NCBI RefSeq assembly: GCF_027364955.1
Contig: NZ_DAHXOI010000003.1
Coordinates: 140,109 to 204,108, forward strand
Direction of reading: 5' to 3'
Length of the DNA stretch: 64,000 nucleotides
From: Ferrimicrobium sp.
Lineage (GTDB): Bacteria; Actinomycetota; Acidimicrobiia; Acidimicrobiales; Acidimicrobiaceae
Under the pieces are notes generated by a model. The model did no database searches. It had not been told where the DNA came from and saw only the letters and a list, made by a program, of their open reading frames with translations. Below are positions 43,880 to 53,442 of the stretch, one piece after another (position 1 is the stretch's first letter; each line of letters begins with the position of its first letter). Made by a program: the position numbers and the translations under genes.

Positions 43880-45074
43880 TAGTCGCAGCCCGCGTGTCGT
43901 AGTCCTCATCACCGGGGGTGTCGCGGCATTCAAGTCACTTGAGGTCATTCGGACGCTGATCGACTCGGGCTACGAGGTTGAGACGGTCCTGACGGAGGCG
44001 GCAGAGCAGTTTGTCGGGGCCCAAGCCGTAGCCGGAACGGCCCATAAGTCCCCCTACCGTGCAATGTTTGGGGCCTCACCATCCCCGCATACCGAGTTGG
44101 CCGAGTGGGCCGATCTCGTGGTGGTGGTGCCAGCCACCGCCGATTTCTCGGCCAAGATGGCCAATGGTTTTGGGGATGATCTTGCTTCGACACTGATCCT
44201 GGCCTTTGATGGCCCCGTGGTGCTCGCACCAGCGATGCATTCGGCGATGTGGGAAGCCAAGGCTACCCAACGTAGCATCGCCACCTTGATCGCAGATGGT
44301 GTGCATGTCATTGGACCGACACAGGGTCGACTTGCCGGTGGTGACGTCGGTGTTGGACGTCTCGTTGATCCTTCGTGGATTGTTGAGGCGGTCCGGTACT
44401 GGCTCGAACCGACTGCGGTGTCGTTGGCGGGTTGGCGGGTAGTGGTGTCGGTTGGCGGCACTCGCGAACCGATCGACGCTGTGCGCTACATCGGCAACCG
44501 TTCGAGTGGACGGCAGGGCTACGCACTCGCCCAGGTAGCAGCTGTCGCCGGTGCGTCAGTACGTTGTGTTGCCACTGTGGATCCGCCGATACCCCCTGAT
44601 CTGTTCGAGGTGGTATATGTCGAGAGCGCGGAGGAGATGTTGGCGGCCATGCGCAGCGCTCAGTCGGAGGCTGACCTGTTGATCATGAGTGCTGCTGTCG
44701 CCGATTTCCGAGTCGCTGAGCCCTTCGGTGGTAAGGTCAAGCGGGCCGATCGGAAGCGACTGGAGTTGTCGTTGGTCGCGAACCCGGATATCTTGGCTGA
44801 GCTCGTTGCCCATCGTACCGAAGGGCAGCTCATCGTCGGATTCGCGGCTGAGGTTGAGAGACTCGAGGAGAGCGTGACCCATAAACTCGCTGCCAAAGGT
44901 GTCGATCTCATGGTTGGTAACAACGTGGCTGCTGCAGGGTCAGAGTTTGGTTCCATGACCAATGCGGTCTATCTCCTCGATCGCCTAGGGCGTTCCCAAC
45001 ACGTGCCTCTTGCCGCAAAGACGGAGGTAGCACGCGCCATCCTCGCGGCGATTGCAGCACTGGCTGAGGTCTAG
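43860..45074 (+). CDS. coaBC: CoaBC (PPC synthetase/decarboxylase), no standard start codon
   Basis: About 404 residues. CoaC flavoprotein half: VVVLITGGVAAFKSLEVIR, catalytic His in HTELAEWADL, APAMHSAMW (the actinobacterial form of the PAMN motif). CoaB half: VVVSVGGTREPIDAVRYIGNRSSGRQGYALA, NPDILAELV, and a KVKRADRK lysine loop. It makes 4'-phosphopantetheine for CoA. The frame opens after a TAG at 43842 and contains no ATG, GTG or TTG before the conserved domain; the first ATG (44064) removes a third of CoaC. ACG 43860, 7 nt after GAGGAG, is the likeliest start; it overlaps rpoZ by 20 nt. Confidence 0.9.
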   Translation, partial: TTTNQSSSRSPRVVVLITGGVAAFKSLEVIRTLIDSGYEVETVLTEAAEQFVGAQAVAGTAHKSPYRAMFGASPSPHTELAEWADLVVVVPATADFSAKMANGFGDDLASTLILAFDGPVVLAPAMHSAMWEAKATQRSIATLIADGVHVIGPTQGRLAGGDVGVGRLVDPSWIVEAVRYWLEPTAVSLAGWRVVVSVGGTREPIDAVRYIGNRSSGRQGYALAQVAAVAGASVRCVATVDPPIPPDLFEVVYVESAEEMLAAMRSAQSEADLLIMSAAVADFRVAEPFGGKVKRADRKRLELSLVANPDILAELVAHRTEGQLIVGFAAEVERLEESVTHKLAAKGVDLMVGNNVAAAGSEFGSMTNAVYLLDRLGRSQHVPLAAKTEVARAILAAIAALAEV

Positions 45075-45107
45075 ACTGATCACAGATCTGTAACTGTTGG
45101 GAGCATT

Positions 45108-46295
45108 ATGCGTTCATACCTATTCACTTCGGAGTCCGTGACCGAGGGACACCCGGACAAAATGGCTGATCAGATCTCTGACGCCATTCTCGATGAGATA
45201 CTCGCACAAGACCCGGTCTCTCGCGTCGCCTGTGAGACGCTCCTCACCACCGGTCTCGTCGTCGTAGCGGGGGAGATTACCACCGAAGGCTATGTGGACA
45301 TCCCGAAGATCGTACGTCGCACGATCTGCGATATCGGTTATGACAATGAGACCTATGGTTTTGACGGCAACACCTGTGGTGTGGTGGTCTCTCTCGACGA
45401 GCAGTCACGTGACATCGCGAACGGTGTGTTGACGGCGTACGAGCGGCGAGCTGGTCAGGGAGATCCACTCTCGTCACTCGGAGCCGGTGATCAGGGGATG
45501 ATGTTTGGGTTTGCCTGTGATGAGACCCCTGATCTGATGCCGTTGCCGATCTGGATTGCTCACCGCCTCGCACAGCGGTTGACGGAGGTGCGACGTGCGG
45601 GACTGTTGCCGTACCTGCGCCCTGATGGTAAGACACAGGTCACCGTCGAGTATGAAGGGTATCGTCCGGTCCGCATCGATAAGGTGCTGATCTCCACCCA
45701 GCATCAGGCGGGAATCGATCTCGAGACACTGCTGAAGCCAGACTTGACTTCGATCGTCATCGAACCAATGCTTCCTCGTGGTATCGACGTTGAAGGCATG
45801 GAGGTGTTGACGAACCCCACTGGCCGATTCGAGATCGGTGGACCCCATGCGGATACTGGTCTTACCGGTCGCAAGATCATCGTCGATACCTATGGTGGTG
45901 CCGCAAGGCATGGCGGCGGAGCCTTCTCGGGGAAGGATCCCTCAAAGGTCGATCGATCAGCTGCTTATGCGGCCCGTTGGGTTGCCAAGCATGTGGTCGC
46001 CTCGGGAGCGGCGAGTCGCTGCGAGGTCCAGATCGCCTATGCGATCGGTGTCGCCCACCCGGTCTCCATCATGGTCGATACCTTTGGCACTGAGGTCGTC
46101 GACCCCGCCAAGATCGAGGCGGCGATCCGCACGATCTTCGATCTGCGACCTGCCGCCATTATTGAGGCCCTTGATCTTCGTCGTCCCATCTATCGACGCA
46201 CCGCCGCCTATGGACACTTTGGTCGCACTTCGGCGGGTTTTACCTGGGAGGAGACCTCGCGATTGGATGCCTTCAAGGCGGAGCTTGGCCTCTAG
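45108..46295 (+). CDS. metK: S-adenosylmethionine synthetase
   Basis: 395 residues, three-domain [25 protein letters not shown] (ATP/methionine), the flexible-loop [12 protein letters not shown] signature, and [22 protein letters not shown] (P-loop-like) are complete. Makes SAM for methylation and radical SAM enzymes. No SAM riboswitch is visible in the 33-bp gap after coaBC. priA starts inside its 3' end. Confidence 0.97.
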   Translation: MRSYLFTSESVTEGHPDKMADQISDAILDEILAQDPVSRVACETLLTTGLVVVAGEITTEGYVDIPKIVRRTICDIGYDNETYGFDGNTCGVVVSLDEQSRDIANGVLTAYERRAGQGDPLSSLGAGDQGMMFGFACDETPDLMPLPIWIAHRLAQRLTEVRRAGLLPYLRPDGKTQVTVEYEGYRPVRIDKVLISTQHQAGIDLETLLKPDLTSIVIEPMLPRGIDVEGMEVLTNPTGRFEIGGPHADTGLTGRKIIVDTYGGAARHGGGAFSGKDPSKVDRSAAYAARWVAKHVVASGAASRCEVQIAYAIGVAHPVSIMVDTFGTEVVDPAKIEAAIRTIFDLRPAAIIEALDLRRPIYRRTAAYGHFGRTSAGFTWEETSRLDAFKAELGL

Positions 46296-48327
46296 CGTCG
46301 TTGAAGTCGTTGTCGAGATAGTCGGACGGCCAGGACCATACCGGTATCGCTGGCCGACCCAACTCGGTGCCCCTGAACTTGGCGATGAAGTCATCGTCGA
46401 ACTACAGACCCGGAGAATTGCCGCATGGGTGGTTGCGATCGCTGCCGATGACTCTTCGGCTGAGCTCAAGGAGGTCCTGCGACGTCGCCGCCCAAGCGTC
46501 AATCGCCGTGTCTTTGAACTAGCACTGTTAGCGTCGCGGTGGTACGTCTGCTCACCCGTCTACTTTCTTCGCAAGTCGAGGAGTCGCCGAATACGAGATG
46601 CAGTCTCCGTGTTGGCGGTGTTGCACGAGCGTGCCGTCGACGGGGTGGGGCATCCAATCGACGGCACCCAAGCTGGCGTCGCGCGCAGCGGCGCCTTGAC
46701 TGATGCGACCCATGAGGTTGGTAAGGGTGATAACGCTTTCGGCGGCAGCGACACCAATGTCACCAGTGCAAATGCCGGTAGTGTGAATGCCGGCAGTGTG
46801 AATAGCGCTGTTCAAGGCCCTAACGCTCCCCACCGCACCGGCAGGCTGGGTAGAGGATACGAAGGGGATAACGAGGCCCCGTTGTGGTATGGTGCCCTTA
46901 GCCCAATATTCCCTTGGCCAGTCGCATTAGCGCCTATCGATCTCCTTTGGCATGCGATCGGGGTCAGTTCGGTAGAGGCTGCGCTGACCTATGTGCGAGC
47001 GCATGCGGGGGCCAACGGCATTATCGTGTGCCCGACGCAACGCCAACGCGAGCGGATGTTGCTGGCGCTGATACAAGAGGGTCACAACGCAGGTGATGTG
47101 GAGGCTGATTGGTCCAAGATCGCGTTGGGGGAGATCGAAGTCGTCGTGGGAAGCCGTTTTGCTGCCTTTGCTCCCATGGACCCGCTTGACTATCTTGTCG
47201 TCTTAGATCCTGTCGACCCAAGCATGCGAGAACAGTCCTCTCCGTACGCCAGTGGCCTCGAGGTCACCCGTCTACGAGGTGCCCTTGAGGGGGTCCGAGT
47301 AACGGTCATCACCGCGGCTCCACCGCTTGCGGTGGCGGCCAACGCGAAGGTCTATCGCGAACCGTTTCGGGTTGAGGCGCAACGGTGGCCGCGATTCGAT
47401 GTCATACGGACCGCAGAACTCGATCCGGGCCGCGGCGTGGTCGGTGCGATCATCGATCGAGGTTTGGGACGCGACCGGTCGCGGCGCTTAGCGGTGATCG
47501 TGCCGAGTTCTGGTTGGCGCGGTTGGCTCCGTTGTCAGAGTTGTCAGACACTACAGCGCTGCCCAACGTGTCACATTCCCCTTGCACCACTGCACCTCGA
47601 GGTAGAGCGTCCGGGGGTGAGTGAACGCCTTGCGTTGGTGCGACACGGGATGGTCGTCGATGCGATGCGGTGTGCGAGTTGTCAGGATCGCTTTCCGCTG
47701 CGCTGCCTCCAGTGCGCAAGTCGGAAGATAGCCATGAGTTCGCTCTCGGCGGAACGGGTGCGCGCATTGCTGGCTGGCGCCACCAACGTCGCAGTGGAGA
47801 TGATCACCGGCGATGACGATCCCTCGCCGACATGGAAGATCGTCGTTGGTGGCTATGGCTTGCTCGACCGCATTGAAAAAAGTGACGTGGTCGCGCTCCT
47901 GAACGTTGAGTCCTTCTATGGTGTCACCTCCTTGGAGGGTCTCGCACTGGCGCTCTATTATTGCAATCGCGGCGCGGCGCTCGCTGAACATGTTCTCCTC
48001 TTCACCGATGGCGCCGACGATGATCTCCTCGTTGGCCTCACCGCACGCAATCTTCGACCGCTCTATCGAAGGGAACTGGCGTCGCGCCAACGTTTGGGAT
48101 TGCCTCCATCGAGGTCCATCGCTCGGTTGAGCGGACTACGGGCTCGCCAGCTTGTGGATGCACAACCGCGAGAACTGTTCGAAGGCATTGAGGTGATCAT
48201 CGAGTCTGATTCGAGCTGTCTGTTCGTTGCTGATAACAGTATTGACCTGCATGAACGTCTGGCCAAGGGCAACTGGCCAAGCGATAGCCGCAGCTGTCGC
48301 TTCTGCTTTGACCCGTTGGAGTTGTGA
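46267..48327 (+). CDS. priA: Primosomal protein N' homologue without Walker motif (actinobacterial PriA)
   Basis: 686 residues from ATG 46267, overlapping metK by 29 nt; TTG 46285 is the alternative. The N-terminal 3'BD ([20 protein letters not shown]) and the zinc module with [14 protein letters not shown] and [15 protein letters not shown] (four C-x2-C pairs) match PriA. The helicase region has no GxxGx[15 protein letters not shown] follows directly. Such degenerate PriA proteins are usual in actinobacteria, where ATP-driven unwinding is thought lost. Residues 125-205 are a Gly/Ser/Asn-rich insertion with a 15-bp DNA repeat. Confidence 0.85.
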   Translation: MPSRRSLASSVVEVVVEIVGRPGPYRYRWPTQLGAPELGDEVIVELQTRRIAAWVVAIAADDSSAELKEVLRRRRPSVNRRVFELALLASRWYVCSPVYFLRKSRSRRIRDAVSVLAVLHERAVDGVGHPIDGTQAGVARSGALTDATHEVGKGDNAFGGSDTNVTSANAGSVNAGSVNSAVQGPNAPHRTGRLGRGYEGDNEAPLWYGALSPIFPWPVALAPIDLLWHAIGVSSVEAALTYVRAHAGANGIIVCPTQRQRERMLLALIQEGHNAGDVEADWSKIALGEIEVVVGSRFAAFAPMDPLDYLVVLDPVDPSMREQSSPYASGLEVTRLRGALEGVRVTVITAAPPLAVAANAKVYREPFRVEAQRWPRFDVIRTAELDPGRGVVGAIIDRGLGRDRSRRLAVIVPSSGWRGWLRCQSCQTLQRCPTCHIPLAPLHLEVERPGVSERLALVRHGMVVDAMRCASCQDRFPLRCLQCASRKIAMSSLSAERVRALLAGATNVAVEMITGDDDPSPTWKIVVGGYGLLDRIEKSDVVALLNVESFYGVTSLEGLALALYYCNRGAALAEHVLLFTDGADDDLLVGLTARNLRPLYRRELASRQRLGLPPSRSIARLSGLRARQLVDAQPRELFEGIEVIIESDSSCLFVADNSIDLHERLAKGNWPSDSRSCRFCFDPLEL
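46771..46800 (+). repeat. Two tandem 15-bp units inside priA
   Basis: AATGCCGGTAGTGTG and AATGCCGGCAGTGTG (one mismatch) encode NAGSV twice within the low-complexity insertion of PriA. Confidence 0.9.
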
Positions 48328-48380
48328 GAAATCTGAAGGTTTTCGGTATACAGATGGCACCATCCCCGAGGTCGAGGTTC

Positions 48381-48408
48381 TTGGTTGCTGGGGCGAATAC
48401 GGTAGAAT
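48381..48408 (+). promoter_or_regulatory. Candidate promoter of the SCO-fusion gene
   Basis: TTGGTT (48381-48386) and TAGAAT (48403-48408) are 16 bp apart, 45 bp before the ATG. It is the best sigma-70-like pair seen in the window. Confidence 0.5.
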
Positions 48409-48453
48409 TGGCACAGTCGCGGCTCGCGCCGTGGATGCATAAAGGAGTAAGAG

Positions 48454-50223
48454 ATGCCTGGGATGGGGAATCCGAGCCTTGGCTCATTTGGGCTAGCGGC
48501 TCCGTTCTATCACCGTGTCGCGCTGGAGGCACTGTTGTTGGCGGTGATCGCCTTTGTATTGATCGCTGCGCGTTTCCTGCTTTATGGCACTGCGTTTCGT
48601 AGCACGCCGGCACTCGCGGTACGGGGTGGGGACGAAGCCGGTGTCGCCGTGCGGGTGCCAGAGCCGCGTGCACGTGCCGTCTTACGTTATGGGTTTGGTG
48701 CCCTCTGGGTTCTCGATGGACTGCTGCAGCTACAGAGTGCCATGCCTTCGTCGATGATCTCCCAGGTCGTGCAGCCAAGCCAGGTGGGGCAACCTCATTG
48801 GTTGGTCGCCCTTATGGGGTGGGGGACCGACGCCTGGATCCGTCACCCTATCTGGTCCGCTTCTGGGGTGATTTGGATTCAGATTGCAATTGGCCTCTGG
48901 CTCCTCCTGGGCCGCGAGGGTTGGTTCGCCCGCCTTGGCTATGTCGTTGCCGCCGCATGGGGCCTCTTTGTCTGGGTCTTTGGTGAGGCGATGGGGCAGA
49001 CCTTTGGTCACGGTGGTTCCTGGCTCTTTGGCGCTCCTGGTGGGGTGTTGTTCTATGTTGCCGCCGCGCTGATCCTTCTCGCGCCCTATGCCTGGTGGCA
49101 GCGTGACAAGCTTCCCCGCTGGGTGCTGACTGGTATCGGGGTGATGTTGGTCGCTTTTGGGATCCAGGAGGCGTTGCCTGGCCGAGGCTTTTGGAGCTTT
49201 CAGATCCCTAATATGGTCAAGTCGATGGCGGCCGTTCCCCAGCCCGCCATCATCGCCGGGAGTCTACGAGGATTCCATCGCCTTTTGGGCGCGCATGGTA
49301 GCGAAGTCCTCAACGGCCTGACGGTGGCGATACTTGTCGTGGTTGGTATCTCATTGGTTACGCGGCGAGGTCTGCGAGTGAGCGTCCCCGTCTTTGCCGT
49401 CTTCTCCATCTTGGTTTGGTGGTTCATTCAAGATCTTGGTTTCCTTGGAGGTACCGGCACCGACCCCAACTCGATGATCCCCGAACTGCTTCTCGTGATT
49501 GCGATGGTGATGGGACTCTCCTACGCCGAGGTGCCCGAGCGTGCGCCGGTACATCTCTGGCCGGAGACCCTAGGTCAGGCGGGTCGACTCTTCGGGGTGT
49601 GGGTCGTCGTTCTTGCCGCCGTCGGCTTGGTGCCGCTTGGGTTCTCGGCGGTCGATACCAGCTACTCGATCGAGGCGGCACTCGCAACCTCTGGTGCACC
49701 CTTCCAGATCGATCGGCCAGCGGCTCCTTTTGCGCTGCTCGATCAGTCTGGCACTCCTGTCTCATCAGCCCAGTTCAAAGGCAAGACGCTGATTGTGACC
49801 TTTTTGGATCCGGTCTGTACCGACACCTGCCCGCTCATCGCCTCTGAGCTTCGAGAGGCCGATGAGCAGCTCACTCCGGCCGAGCGAGCCAATACGGATG
49901 TGATTGCTGTCGCGGCTAATCCAATCTTTCACTCGGTGAGTGCGGTACATCTGTTTACCGACCGTGAGGGCATGGCAACCTTGCCGAACTGGTACTTCCT
50001 TACCAGCCCTTCGCTCAAGACCCTGGCTGCCGTGTGGCAAAACTATGGTGTCGGCCTCTCAGTGCCCCAGAATGGGGTGATGATTGTTCACCCGGACCTG
50101 GTCTATATTGTCAATTCCGCAGGGGTGGAGCGGTGGATGATTCCCGCGGATCCCTCCGACACCAACGCGATCCAGTCGAGTTTTGCCTCCTTGGTGGATT
50201 CGCTTGTGAAGGGAGTGCAGTGA
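48454..50223 (+). CDS. Polytopic membrane protein fused to an SCO1/SenC copper domain
   Basis: 589 residues from ATG 48454, with AAGGAG 9 nt upstream. Residues 1-400 hold about ten membrane helices (for example YGFGALWVLDGLLQL, WFIQDLGFLGGTGTDPNSMIPELLLV), a family found in actinobacteria but without known function. Residues 420-589 are an SCO1/SenC thioredoxin-like domain with Cys455-x3-Cys459 (DPVCTDTCP) and the third copper ligand His546 (MIVHPDL). SCO proteins insert copper into CuA. The fusion suggests copper transport or sensing coupled to oxidase assembly. It is followed by a lipoprotein gene. Confidence 0.82.
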   Translation: MPGMGNPSLGSFGLAAPFYHRVALEALLLAVIAFVLIAARFLLYGTAFRSTPALAVRGGDEAGVAVRVPEPRARAVLRYGFGALWVLDGLLQLQSAMPSSMISQVVQPSQVGQPHWLVALMGWGTDAWIRHPIWSASGVIWIQIAIGLWLLLGREGWFARLGYVVAAAWGLFVWVFGEAMGQTFGHGGSWLFGAPGGVLFYVAAALILLAPYAWWQRDKLPRWVLTGIGVMLVAFGIQEALPGRGFWSFQIPNMVKSMAAVPQPAIIAGSLRGFHRLLGAHGSEVLNGLTVAILVVVGISLVTRRGLRVSVPVFAVFSILVWWFIQDLGFLGGTGTDPNSMIPELLLVIAMVMGLSYAEVPERAPVHLWPETLGQAGRLFGVWVVVLAAVGLVPLGFSAVDTSYSIEAALATSGAPFQIDRPAAPFALLDQSGTPVSSAQFKGKTLIVTFLDPVCTDTCPLIASELREADEQLTPAERANTDVIAVAANPIFHSVSAVHLFTDREGMATLPNWYFLTSPSLKTLAAVWQNYGVGLSVPQNGVMIVHPDLVYIVNSAGVERWMIPADPSDTNAIQSSFASLVDSLVKGVQ

Positions 50224-50296
50224 ACCAGCCCCGATGTCAGGACTTGGTCCATCCTACTGTCCGATTGTTTAGCGCATGGAGTGAGGGCATCGCCCA

Positions 50297-51436
50297 GTGA
50301 ACGTCCGCCAGTTTCTGAAATTGACCCTTTCGCTGGGGGCAGGCAGTCTTGTCCTGGCAGCGTGTGGCGGCACATCGAGTGCGACCAGTTCTTATCGAAC
50401 GCGCCATCCACTTGCCGCGAACTACGCGACGGTGCTCGAGTCGCCATCAGGCAATCTCTACACCGAGGCGCAGGCGTACCAGCATGGACAGGTCCTTGAG
50501 GCCAAGGATGGCGTCCTCCGCCTGATGACACCAGAGGGTGTCTCTACTCGTGGGGGAGTTAGCCTTGCGCTGACCCCGGGTGGGGCGACCAGCTGGGCTG
50601 CGGTGATGGCACAGCTCGAGCTCTACGTGAGCCCGATCTACGTCGGCCCAATCGATCACTGGAATGCCGCTGAACTCCCCACTGCAGTCGCCCCCTTCCC
50701 CGGATCAGTCTTACCAGTTGATGCCAAGAGCGCTGTAGCGATCGTTGGTTCGAAGTCGCATGGAGCCAGTCATCAGGAACTCGTCAGGATCTCAGCGACG
50801 GGTTCGGTGACTCAGATGCTGGCCACCAACCCAACCCTCGAACACCTCGCAGCAACTGCGCACTGTTCGACTCCGACCTACGAGAGTCTCACCGGGTCCT
50901 TCTCCGATCCGGTGCTGCTCGCTATGTGTGGTTCGGGTTCAGAGGTGGCGTTGGTGTCACCGCTTGCTGGTGATGCCTTCGCCGATCGCGCACCAAAAGG
51001 ATTCAGATATCTCGGAGTCTCAGCACTGTCGGAACTCGCCGGCACTTCCGAGGAAGTAGCGGCGGCGGTGGTGAGGCCCGTTGGGGATGGAACTGACCAG
51101 GTGGAGCTGGTTGGGCTGGGGGCTGGGACTTCGATGGCCAAGCTCCATGGACGTCCTATTCAGTCTCCCTCCTTCGCGGTCTCTGCGAGTGACGAGTGGG
51201 TACTGGTGCCGTTGGCGGGAGGAAAGAGCCAAGTGATCGAGTTCTCGCGGACTGGTTCCGTCCTCGCGGATCTGGTTGGACCGAATGAGGGCCAGGGTAT
51301 CGGGGTCTCCAATGGGGGCCATGCCCTCGTCGTCGCGGCGAATCCGAATGACACCACGATCACGCTTTGGCGTGATGGAACGAGCGGATTTGTCAAGAGC
51401 GGTTCACTCTCGGTTCCAGAGGGTGTGAACGGTTAG
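50297..51436 (+). CDS. Predicted lipoprotein of unknown function
   Basis: 379 residues from GTG 50297. The N-terminal signal FLKLTLSLGAGSLVLAACGG is a lipobox with lipidated Cys23. The mature part is rich in beta-type repeats (for example SDEWVLVPLAGGKSQVIEFSRTGSVLADL and GHALVVAANPNDTTITLW) that suggest a beta-propeller. No metal-binding motif is evident. It lies 73 bp after the SCO-fusion gene and is probably co-transcribed, so an accessory role in copper or respiratory assembly is possible. Confidence 0.7.
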   Translation: MNVRQFLKLTLSLGAGSLVLAACGGTSSATSSYRTRHPLAANYATVLESPSGNLYTEAQAYQHGQVLEAKDGVLRLMTPEGVSTRGGVSLALTPGGATSWAAVMAQLELYVSPIYVGPIDHWNAAELPTAVAPFPGSVLPVDAKSAVAIVGSKSHGASHQELVRISATGSVTQMLATNPTLEHLAATAHCSTPTYESLTGSFSDPVLLAMCGSGSEVALVSPLAGDAFADRAPKGFRYLGVSALSELAGTSEEVAAAVVRPVGDGTDQVELVGLGAGTSMAKLHGRPIQSPSFAVSASDEWVLVPLAGGKSQVIEFSRTGSVLADLVGPNEGQGIGVSNGGHALVVAANPNDTTITLWRDGTSGFVKSGSLSVPEGVNG

Positions 51437-51922
51437 TGCCAATCACGCGATGTGTGGGCGTGACGCCGCTGCTACCAGGTTGGTCCGCTGGATCGTAGCG
51501 CATCAAGCTGCCCTCAGCTGTCGACTAGCCGTTTGAGGTCTATCACGATCATTGGCAGGGCCCCGACATCGAAGGACCTTGATTGAGGATCGTGATGAAT
51601 GAGCTCGAGTCATAGGGCGCCGCGGGATCTCGGCTGAACGAGGCACCGAGGGGTCTCGATGGAATGAGCAAATGCTCCAGGAACGCCCCTGATCATCCTC
51701 GACGAGATGTAACCGACGGACTGTGGCTTTGACGAGATGAAAAATCCGTCGATCACGGAGTATCGTTGTGGTTGACGGTAGCTGGTGTGACGATGCCATC
51801 TTGCTTTGAGGCAAACGGACGCTGAGGTTGAGAACGGCGAGATGGTCGAGGTCCTCTCTGGGCTCGTGAATTAACGGCGTTGGTCGCTCGGGTTCTCGTC
51901 TGACCAGCAGGACCCGAGCCCC
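51437..51922. other. Intergenic stretch without a supported gene
   Basis: No recognisable protein on either strand; minus frames here are arginine- and proline-rich, typical of antisense noise. No strong hairpin was seen. Confidence 0.35.
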
Positions 51923-51967
51923 TTACTTCAGGGTTCCTTACTTCAGGGTTCCTTACTTCAGGGTTCC
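51923..51967. repeat. Three perfect tandem 15-bp units, intergenic
   Basis: TTACTTCAGGGTTCC repeated three times without mismatch, followed by a degenerate partial copy. On the minus strand it would read as RNPEV pentapeptides in an unsupported frame. The adjoining 51968-52123 shows no other feature. Confidence 0.95.
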
Positions 51968-52123
51968 TCGCTCCAGACAGAGGTAGGTCACCGCTCGTGG
52001 ACGGCCCACCCATTGACAGGGAGACGACTTTGGGAAAAGCCCAGATGAAACGCTCTGCGCAAGACCTTGAGGAGAGTTTGGGGTAGGTTAGCATGATACT
52101 GACGGTCGAGAGGGGTGACAACC

Positions 52124-53002
52124 GTGAATCAGACGCTGGTGCTCGATGATGGGCGGATACTTGAGTACTTTGACTCGGGTCCAACAGATGGGGCGGTGTT
52201 CATTTCGCATCATGGCACCCCAGGCTGTGGCGACCCAAACGCGAGAGAACTGCAAGCCGCATCTCAACTGGGAGTACGGTTGATCGCGCCAAGTCGGCCC
52301 GGGTACGCTGGCTCGTCTCGATCTGCGGGACGAACCATCGCCAGCATAGCGAGCGACGTGAGGGAGCTGCTCGATGCCCTTGGGATCGCCAAGTGCTCCA
52401 CCTATGGGGTCTCCGGCGGTGGTCCCCATGCGCTCGCCTGCGCTGCCCTCCTTCCTGATCGTGTGAACCGCGCAGCCTCGATCGCCGGAGTTGGGCAATG
52501 GGGTCAAGATGACCTTGACTTTCTTGCCGGCATGGGAGAGGACAACCTGATTGAATTTGGTGCGGCAGCGACTGACCATGCCGAGCTACTCACCCTACTC
52601 ACCCAACAACGCGATGCCATGATGGTTGCTGGATTATCTGAGGTGCTGGAGAGTCTGTCTACGCTCCTGCCCCCGGTTGACGTCACTGCTGCGAGAGAAC
52701 TCGGCAACTATCTGGTCGAGAATTTTCAACGAGCGTTGCATAACGGGGTCGATGGCTGGTTTGATGACGATCTTGCCTTCACCCAACCCTGGGGCTTTGA
52801 TCTCTGGACCATCGCCATCCCGGTGAGCATCTGGCAAGGTGGGCAGGACCTCATGGTCCCAGCCGCTCATGGCCGGTGGCTCGACAACCACACCCCCATC
52901 GCACAGCTTAACTTCGAGCCAACCGAGGGACACCTCTCGGTGCAGCTTCACAAGGTGCCGACGATCTTTGCCTGGTTGGCCGAGTCTGATACCGCTCGGT
53001 AA
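52124..53002 (+). CDS. Alpha/beta hydrolase
   Basis: 292 residues from GTG 52124 (AGAGGGG 8 nt upstream; GTG 52115 also in frame). Oxyanion segment HHGTPGCGDPN, nucleophile elbow GVSGGGPHA with Ser in G-x-S-x-G, catalytic Asp in WQGGQDLMVP and His in EGHLSV. A soluble cytoplasmic hydrolase of the proline-iminopeptidase/epoxide-hydrolase-like group. Substrate unknown. It stands alone between two gaps in the accessory block. Confidence 0.87.
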   Translation: MNQTLVLDDGRILEYFDSGPTDGAVFISHHGTPGCGDPNARELQAASQLGVRLIAPSRPGYAGSSRSAGRTIASIASDVRELLDALGIAKCSTYGVSGGGPHALACAALLPDRVNRAASIAGVGQWGQDDLDFLAGMGEDNLIEFGAAATDHAELLTLLTQQRDAMMVAGLSEVLESLSTLLPPVDVTAARELGNYLVENFQRALHNGVDGWFDDDLAFTQPWGFDLWTIAIPVSIWQGGQDLMVPAAHGRWLDNHTPIAQLNFEPTEGHLSVQLHKVPTIFAWLAESDTAR

Positions 53003-53442
53003 TTGAAGGGCGAGTAAGCAGACAAAGATCGAGGTGGCTTGGCGAACCGTTCCTCGGATAGCCCCGGCGTATGACCATCCACCGAAAAGTCAGGGAGCGG
53101 ACAGGTTGAGGTCGACCCGCGTATCGGTAGGTCGTGCGTGAATCACCTCAATTCGAGGCGTGGCTTGCGAGCTCGGCTGAGGAACTCGCTCTACAGTGAG
53201 GTACCATTTCGTCAGGAATAGGATGCTCCTTTGTCGTTGTCCGGCCGCAGCCAAGGCGATGGAGAGGTTGGGCGATTGGACTACCCTTACCGCTTTCGGG
53301 AGCAACCTCTCTGTCAATACTCTCTTTACCGCCGAAGGTATCTCCCCAAAGGCGGATCCCAAGACAAGCCTCGAGGTCACCCGGATTCATCACTATGGTC
53401 GGGTGGCCGCAGTCCTTGCCCGACGTGGTGGGTGAAGGAAGG
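53003..53442. other. Intergenic stretch without a supported gene
   Basis: Overlapping short frames on both strands (about 80-96 codons) lack ribosome-binding sites and family resemblance. It may be decayed coding sequence between the hydrolase and the convergent agmatinase-like gene. Confidence 0.35.

Noticed and set aside
45838..46266. N-terminal extension of priA through most of metK
   Set aside because: This part is an alternative frame of the metK coding sequence; PriA similarity begins at about 46285.
51753..52184. 143-codon minus frame containing RNPEV repeats
   Set aside because: It overlaps the start and promoter of the alpha/beta hydrolase, has no ribosome-binding site, and its composition is typical of an antisense frame.
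53196..53435. 79-codon plus frame between the hydrolase and agmatinase genes
   Set aside because: Protein-like in part but without ribosome-binding site or recognisable family; another frame on the minus strand covers the same bases equally well.
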